Positions 60,333 through 64,000 of a stretch of DNA of 64,000 nt are shown piece after piece. This DNA comes from Patescibacteria group bacterium UBA2772. GTDB taxonomy: Bacteria; Patescibacteriota; Minisyncoccia; Moranbacterales; DUUL01. Made by a program: the position numbers and the translations under genes. The DNA lies in contig DEIO01000009.1 of NCBI GenBank assembly GCA_002352545.1, positions 115,065-179,064 on the forward strand, read 5' to 3'. Every line of letters starts with the position of its first letter. The stretch's first letter is position 1. The notes beneath the pieces were generated by a model. It was given only the letters and a program-made list of their open reading frames with translations. It had not been told where the DNA came from and made no database searches.

Positions 60333-61877
60333 TTAACTAATATAATTTAATTTAAATAATTCAATTTCCTTTCTTAAAATTACAGGTGAAATCTTTTTTT
60401 CTTGAATCTCTTTTTTCAATTCAGATATTATTACAGAATCCAAATCGTTAACAATATTATTATTTAACCATGACGATTCCCACAATTCACTATTCTTTAT
60501 GTATGTCTTGAAATGCTAATTTAGTTAGTTTGTCATTGTATTTAATATCGACTCCATATGGCAAGGCTATTCTCTGAAGCCAAATATCAAGATAGCTGGT
60601 ATTTGGAATATTATCATATTTTTTGTGTATTAATTTAATTATTTTCCCTCTTTTTTGCTTACTAATATCTTTCAAAAGAACGCTGACTATTGCGGAGACC
60701 CAATAAAAGACTCTTGGGCTATTTATTGAGATATTAATTAATATTGCAACCAGTAATTCAATATCCGTGTTTTCAAGAGTTTTCTTTTTTTCAATTTCGT
60801 CATAAAACATGTTTAATTCTTTGACAATCAATCCAGAATTTGGAAACTTTTTTGAAAGTTGATAGATTCTCAAAATTTCTTTTTGAGAATCCTGTGACGT
60901 AGGTGCATTTATTATTCTTTCCATTTTTTCTTCCTTAATACTTGCCGTTATAACATCGTCACTCCCAGATGTTTTACAAGAATTCATCTTCAGCCCCAAG
61001 TCAAACAACACCTTGTTTAGACATTTCATTATTTCATGACCAATTATCGAATTATTAACAAAAATTCGATAATCATCTCTATACCTAAGTATACAAAAAT
61101 CTTTTTTATTAATCTTTTTTTGGTCATTTATTAATGATGATAATTCATCATCTGCATAACCCAATACAATTTCAGCAATAAAATCCATTAAAACGCTTCC
61201 TTGAGGAATCCCATTAGTTTGACCATTGGTCATATTTCTAATCTTTTCATCTACTTTATACCCTAGAGTTTTTTCTTCATTTTCTATATTTTTTTTAACT
61301 TCTTTTTTACCTCCGTCAGTTAACGCCCATTCGATCGAATGTGTATATATAGAACCATAACAGTTAGTAATGTCTGTAGAATATATATAGTTATATTCCA
61401 AAGACATTTTCAAGGATCTTTGTTCAATACTCTCCCACCAATTAGTTACTTGTTTTGATTTATGTGAAACATTATCAATTGACAGCCGTGGCATGCTTAC
61501 GCATTCAACAACTCCTTCATTAAATTTTTCGAACCTATGCATAATCGGATCCCAATTGGTAGTATCTGTTATGGTATTAACTAAATCTACATACAATAAT
61601 GGATGAATTAATTCAAGTTGTCTCCAAGCGAAATGACCGTCCTTATTACTTAAAAAGGTATAGTTAACATTTTCAAGTTTTTTTGGCCAAATCACTTTGC
61701 CTTTGTCATTTTTTTTGCAAATATCAGATATTGATTTATTTAACAACAAATTTGATGATTTTTTCAAAATTGTATCAAAACAAAAATAATATGGTAAATC
61801 GAAGTTAATATAATTTTTATCTTCTAAAAAATATTTTCTTACTTCTTTATCAGTCGCATTTATAATTTTTTTGACAT
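60333..61877 (-). CDS. reverse transcriptase, frameshifted near both ends
   Basis: The open frame 60490-61767 (TTG start) holds a group-II-intron/retron-like RT core: motif A TDITNCYGSIYTHSI (131-145), motif B NGIPQGS (185-191) and motif C RYRDD (228-232), so YRDD in place of YADD. The N-terminus (EVRKYFLEDKNYINFDLPYY) is in frame upstream but has no ATG; an ATG at 61875-61877 would join it if the A7 run (61866-61872) had eight As. At the 3' end the +1 frame from GCA TTT C continues KTYIKNSELWESSWLNN to TAA at 60333. The YTHSI...WA style suggests the Abi/UG (defence-type) RTs, not an intron RT: there is no maturase or HNH domain. Whether it is active, recoded or dead is open. Confidence 0.7.
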
Positions 61878-61991
61878 ATATTCATACAAATATCAACTCC
61901 CCATACCAATAATTCGTTCTATGCTCTATCTAGGAAGTTTGTTTTTATTTAGCTTTTATTAAATTATTTATAAATTTCAGAACATTCTCAC
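61878..61991. other. AT-rich spacer upstream of the RT
   Basis: Between the RT start region and the large palindrome. No ORF or known ncRNA was recognised, although RTs of the defence type often have an RNA here, so it deserves folding. Confidence 0.3.
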
Positions 61992-62019
61992 TTTGTTACA
62001 TAGCATGCTACGTAACAAA
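61992..62019. promoter_or_regulatory. 28-bp near-perfect palindrome
   Basis: TTTGTTACATAGCA joined directly to TGCTACGTAACAAA; only one position fails to pair and there is no loop. Zero-spacer palindromes of this length are typical of operators or recombination sites rather than terminators. It lies between divergent genes (RT on minus, anchored protein on plus). Confidence 0.55.
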
Positions 62020-62124
62020 CCTTTTCATCTTAAAACACTTTAATCATACCACTTCAAAACAAAAGCTTCAATTATCATCTTAGATATAAATTCCCACCTT
62101 TTAGTTCCGTAAAACTTATCTTCG

Positions 62125-62133
62125 TGTTACAAT
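62125..62133 (+). promoter_or_regulatory. extended -10 promoter for the 62212 gene
   Basis: TG-T-TACAAT about 78 bases before the ATG at 62212. No good -35 box. Confidence 0.45.
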
Positions 62134-62211
62134 AAAATCACTTCAAAAAAATATAACCTGCAATTTTATATTTGTTTGGTTTTTGAAAATAAAATTAACT
62201 TAAATCAAAAT

Positions 62212-63243
62212 ATGAAAGATGAAAAGATAGAAGAAGTTGTGAAGAGTGAGGTTGAAAAATCTCATATTGCTTCTTCACGGACATTAATTGCTTCATTAGT
62301 TGTAGTTTTAGTTTTGATTATTACTGGGGGATGTTTTTATGTTTCAGGATTGAAGAAAGGATGTGAAAAAGAAAAAAACCAAATTATTCAACAGATAGAA
62401 ACCGAGGAAAATAAATTTGCAGAAAATAACAGTGAAAATGAAAGATTAGCAGGAGAATTAAAAAATCTTAAAACACAAATAGACATTGAAAAACAAAAAC
62501 GAGAAATTTTAGAAAACATGTCGATTAAAATGAATCCTGAATCAATTGTTAATGAAATGAAAAAATCCATCTTTGATCTTCCTGATGGAACAAAAACTGA
62601 AATCGAAAAAGGAAGTGTTTCTTTTTCTTGGAAAGATAAAAATGGTACTCCCTTTGCCACTCTCGAAGCACAAAAGGCCTCCGTAATCTATCCTGAACGA
62701 AGCATTGCAAAAAATACAATGGGAGAAATCTCCTTCTTTATGTTGACAAATGGATTCCTGCAAAATCCAATCAACTCACATGACTTATATGAAACATTAC
62801 AGATTCCAGGGAAAATAAGTGCATTCGAAAAAAACGACTTAAAATGCATTCTTTCTTGGAGAACATTTAATAGTAGTTCTAATTCAAAAAACGAAATAAA
62901 TAAATTTAATATTACATGCACTGAACTAACCAAGGAAATTAAACAAAAATCAGAGCTTCTACGCTTTGCTTTGTTGGACTATGGAAAAAATCCCATAGAA
63001 AAAAGGTCTCCTTTTTATGAGGTGAAAAACTTCTATATTCATGAACTTGGCGAGAATTATGCAATTGGAAATATAGGAGAAATATCTGCTCCAAGATGGT
63101 TTGCAATTAAAAAAGATGGGATTTGGAAAATTACACACATAAGTCAAGATACTCCACCTTGTAGGGCAGTCGAAGGATTTCCTGAAGAGCACAAGGAAGA
63201 TTGTATTGATAATGAAACATATGATTCTTTTGGTGGTTACTAA
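62212..63243 (+). CDS. membrane-anchored coiled-coil protein of unknown function
   Basis: From the ATG at 62212 (343 residues; a TTG-start extension to 62176 is less likely). A cytosolic acidic start, one membrane helix (TLIASLVVVLVLIITGGCFYV, about 27-47), a coiled coil (about 52-110) and an exported domain of about 220 residues with Cys residues near the end (CTEL and PPCRA ... KEDCIDN). Same overall plan (anchor + coiled coil + exported domain) as the 59540-60272 protein, without clear sequence similarity. No known family. Confidence 0.6.
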   Translation: MKDEKIEEVVKSEVEKSHIASSRTLIASLVVVLVLIITGGCFYVSGLKKGCEKEKNQIIQQIETEENKFAENNSENERLAGELKNLKTQIDIEKQKREILENMSIKMNPESIVNEMKKSIFDLPDGTKTEIEKGSVSFSWKDKNGTPFATLEAQKASVIYPERSIAKNTMGEISFFMLTNGFLQNPINSHDLYETLQIPGKISAFEKNDLKCILSWRTFNSSSNSKNEINKFNITCTELTKEIKQKSELLRFALLDYGKNPIEKRSPFYEVKNFYIHELGENYAIGNIGEISAPRWFAIKKDGIWKITHISQDTPPCRAVEGFPEEHKEDCIDNETYDSFGGY

Positions 63244-63261
63244 TTAGCATTAGGGAAATGT

Positions 63262-63300
63262 AAAAACGGCAGTATCTATTTTATAGACACTGCCGTTTTT
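63262..63300. terminator. long bidirectional terminator
   Basis: Eighteen-base inverted repeat starting AAAAACGGCAGT and ending ACTGCCGTTTTT (one mismatch), followed by a T run, between convergent genes. Confidence 0.88.
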
Positions 63301-63325
63301 TGTTTCTTGAATTAGAAATTAGAAA

Positions 63326-64000
63326 TTAATCTCTATAGATATAATGAGCTGTGTTTGCACCCACACCATAGATTTTTATCATCCTTGTGTTTATTATCTC
63401 ATCATCAGAATAATTTGAATCCCTAACAACAAGATAATCACCATCCACTTCAATTGAAATTCCAACATGACCGTCTGCAGACATATTAGGGAAAACTACA
63501 ATAGCGGAGGGTTCGGGAACACTTCCCGTACGAAAACCAGCTGCCGCTGCTAATATATGACAGTCTTTGGCTTGTCCATGAAATGCAGGATATGGTATAT
63601 CAGTTTCTTCCCTAACATACACAACACATTGTCCATCATCTTCTAGAATATTTCGCCGAAAATTGCCGACTGCATCTCTAAATCCTTGTCGAAAAGTTGC
63701 CGTAACATTCTTGTGTTCATTTCCAATCTCCTCAATCAAAGAATACCCATTTCCAATATGAGTTCCTGCTTGTTGCAATATTCCATTATCCCATTGAATC
63801 AGAGAACACCCTGGATTTGATACCGCTGTTAGACTAATCTTTGTCCCAGTCTCGACAACTTCAGAGCAATCTGTTCCACCATCACCACAATTAATAACAA
63901 GCTGATTGTTACTAACCAACCGACCCTCAATTTTCTTACCATGTTCCCCAACTGTTACACTGAGCATTGGTGATTCTTCAAAAACTGCCGCCCATGTCAT
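63326..64000 (-). CDS. secreted protein C-terminus: InlB-B-like repeat plus CHAP-like domain (partial)
   Basis: The frame stays open to the window end, so the true start is outside; the Met at 64000 is only the edge. Visible are the end of one repeat (TWAAVFEESPMLSVTVG) and a full bacterial InlB-B-like repeat (GTKISLTAVSNPGCSLIQWDNG ... NVTATFRQG). A CHAP-like amidase domain follows, with the expected Cys (GQCVVYVRE) and His (ADGHVGISIEV), then an Asn (RDSNYSD). Such proteins are usually surface peptidoglycan hydrolases or adhesins. The number of upstream repeats is unknown. Confidence 0.7.
   Translation of the reverse strand: MTWAAVFEESPMLSVTVGEHGKKIEGRLVSNNQLVINCGDGGTDCSEVVETGTKISLTAVSNPGCSLIQWDNGILQQAGTHIGNGYSLIEEIGNEHKNVTATFRQGFRDAVGNFRRNILEDDGQCVVYVREETDIPYPAFHGQAKDCHILAAAAGFRTGSVPEPSAIVVFPNMSADGHVGISIEVDGDYLVVRDSNYSDDEIINTRMIKIYGVGANTAHYIYRD

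Noticed and set aside
61138..61161. GYADD motif in the RT as the catalytic YxDD box
   Set aside because: It lies right after motif B in a helix. The proper motif C position is the RYRDD further on, after the ILRY strand.
1..64000. Alternative genetic code with TGA as Gly
   Set aside because: TGA ends real genes (for example the metallo-beta-lactamase gene at 50372), and no conserved ORF reads through TGA.
1..64000. tRNA, rRNA, CRISPR or insertion sequences
   Set aside because: No cloverleaf, rRNA-like stretch, transposase or terminal repeats were seen on reading both strands; a covariance search was not possible.

Overview
The window looks like chromosomal DNA from a member of the Candidate Phyla Radiation (Patescibacteria), using the standard bacterial code with TGA as a stop. 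The evidence is the very AT-rich sequence, tightly packed minus-strand operons, and core genes that mostly start without a Shine-Dalgarno sequence. Further support comes from the rpsF-ssb-rpsR operon, which lacks rplI, from ComEC split into two polypeptides, from a sigma-region-4/HARE-HTH protein, and from a paired FtsK/TraD-like ATPase and membrane protein. The finer lineage cannot be told from this sequence.

Layout. 1-5 kb: a decayed ROK-kinase copy, an intact ROK kinase directly downstream of a PvcA/DIT1 (isonitrile synthase)-like gene, and a second, more divergent gene possibly of the same fold behind its own promoter and inverted repeat. 5-16 kb: miaA, a DUF192 protein, a WecA/MraY-type transferase, a large membrane glycosyltransferase, a winged-helix regulator, yraN, gatA, gatC and ligA. 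16-22 kb: a decayed HD-domain gene, then a complete [FeFe]-hydrogenase operon (HydA, HydB/NuoF-like, HydC/NuoE-like) with a divergently transcribed TM1266-like regulator and a small membrane protein. This is the window's clearest energy-metabolism module (NADH oxidation to H2). 22-38 kb: mnmA behind a leader with tiny ORFs and a terminator, a TrmB-type regulator, the ATPase/membrane pair, a sigma-like protein, yjbQ, hup, rny, fba, tpiA, galT, a GT2 enzyme, a YqgF-type nuclease, map and an MFS transporter.

38.6-45.1 kb is the most unusual stretch. A minus-strand accessory operon starts at a near-consensus promoter and encodes a TelA-like coiled-coil protein, an exported/membrane coiled-coil protein, two lipoproteins with SPFH/band-7-like architecture, a pilin-like protein, a small ORF whose two halves are joined only by a -1 shift on A_AAA_AAA, and a small exported protein. 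These genes have strong ribosome binding sites, unlike most core genes around them.

45-59 kb returns to core functions: rpsF, ssb, rpsR, efp, ndk, a decayed copper-type P-ATPase, split comEC, yggU between two related small ORFs, an NrdG-type radical-SAM activase, ftsK and a Ca2+-type P-ATPase. 59.5-64 kb is accessory again: an anchored coiled-coil protein split at a T9 tract, a reverse transcriptase broken by single-base frame changes at both ends, a 28-bp palindrome, an anchored coiled-coil protein, and the C-terminal end of a secreted protein with an InlB-B-like repeat and a CHAP-like domain.

No tRNA, rRNA, CRISPR array or insertion sequence was recognised. Several reading-frame breaks fall at short homopolymers. 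They may be real decay, slippage-based recoding, or base-calling error, and raw reads would decide.
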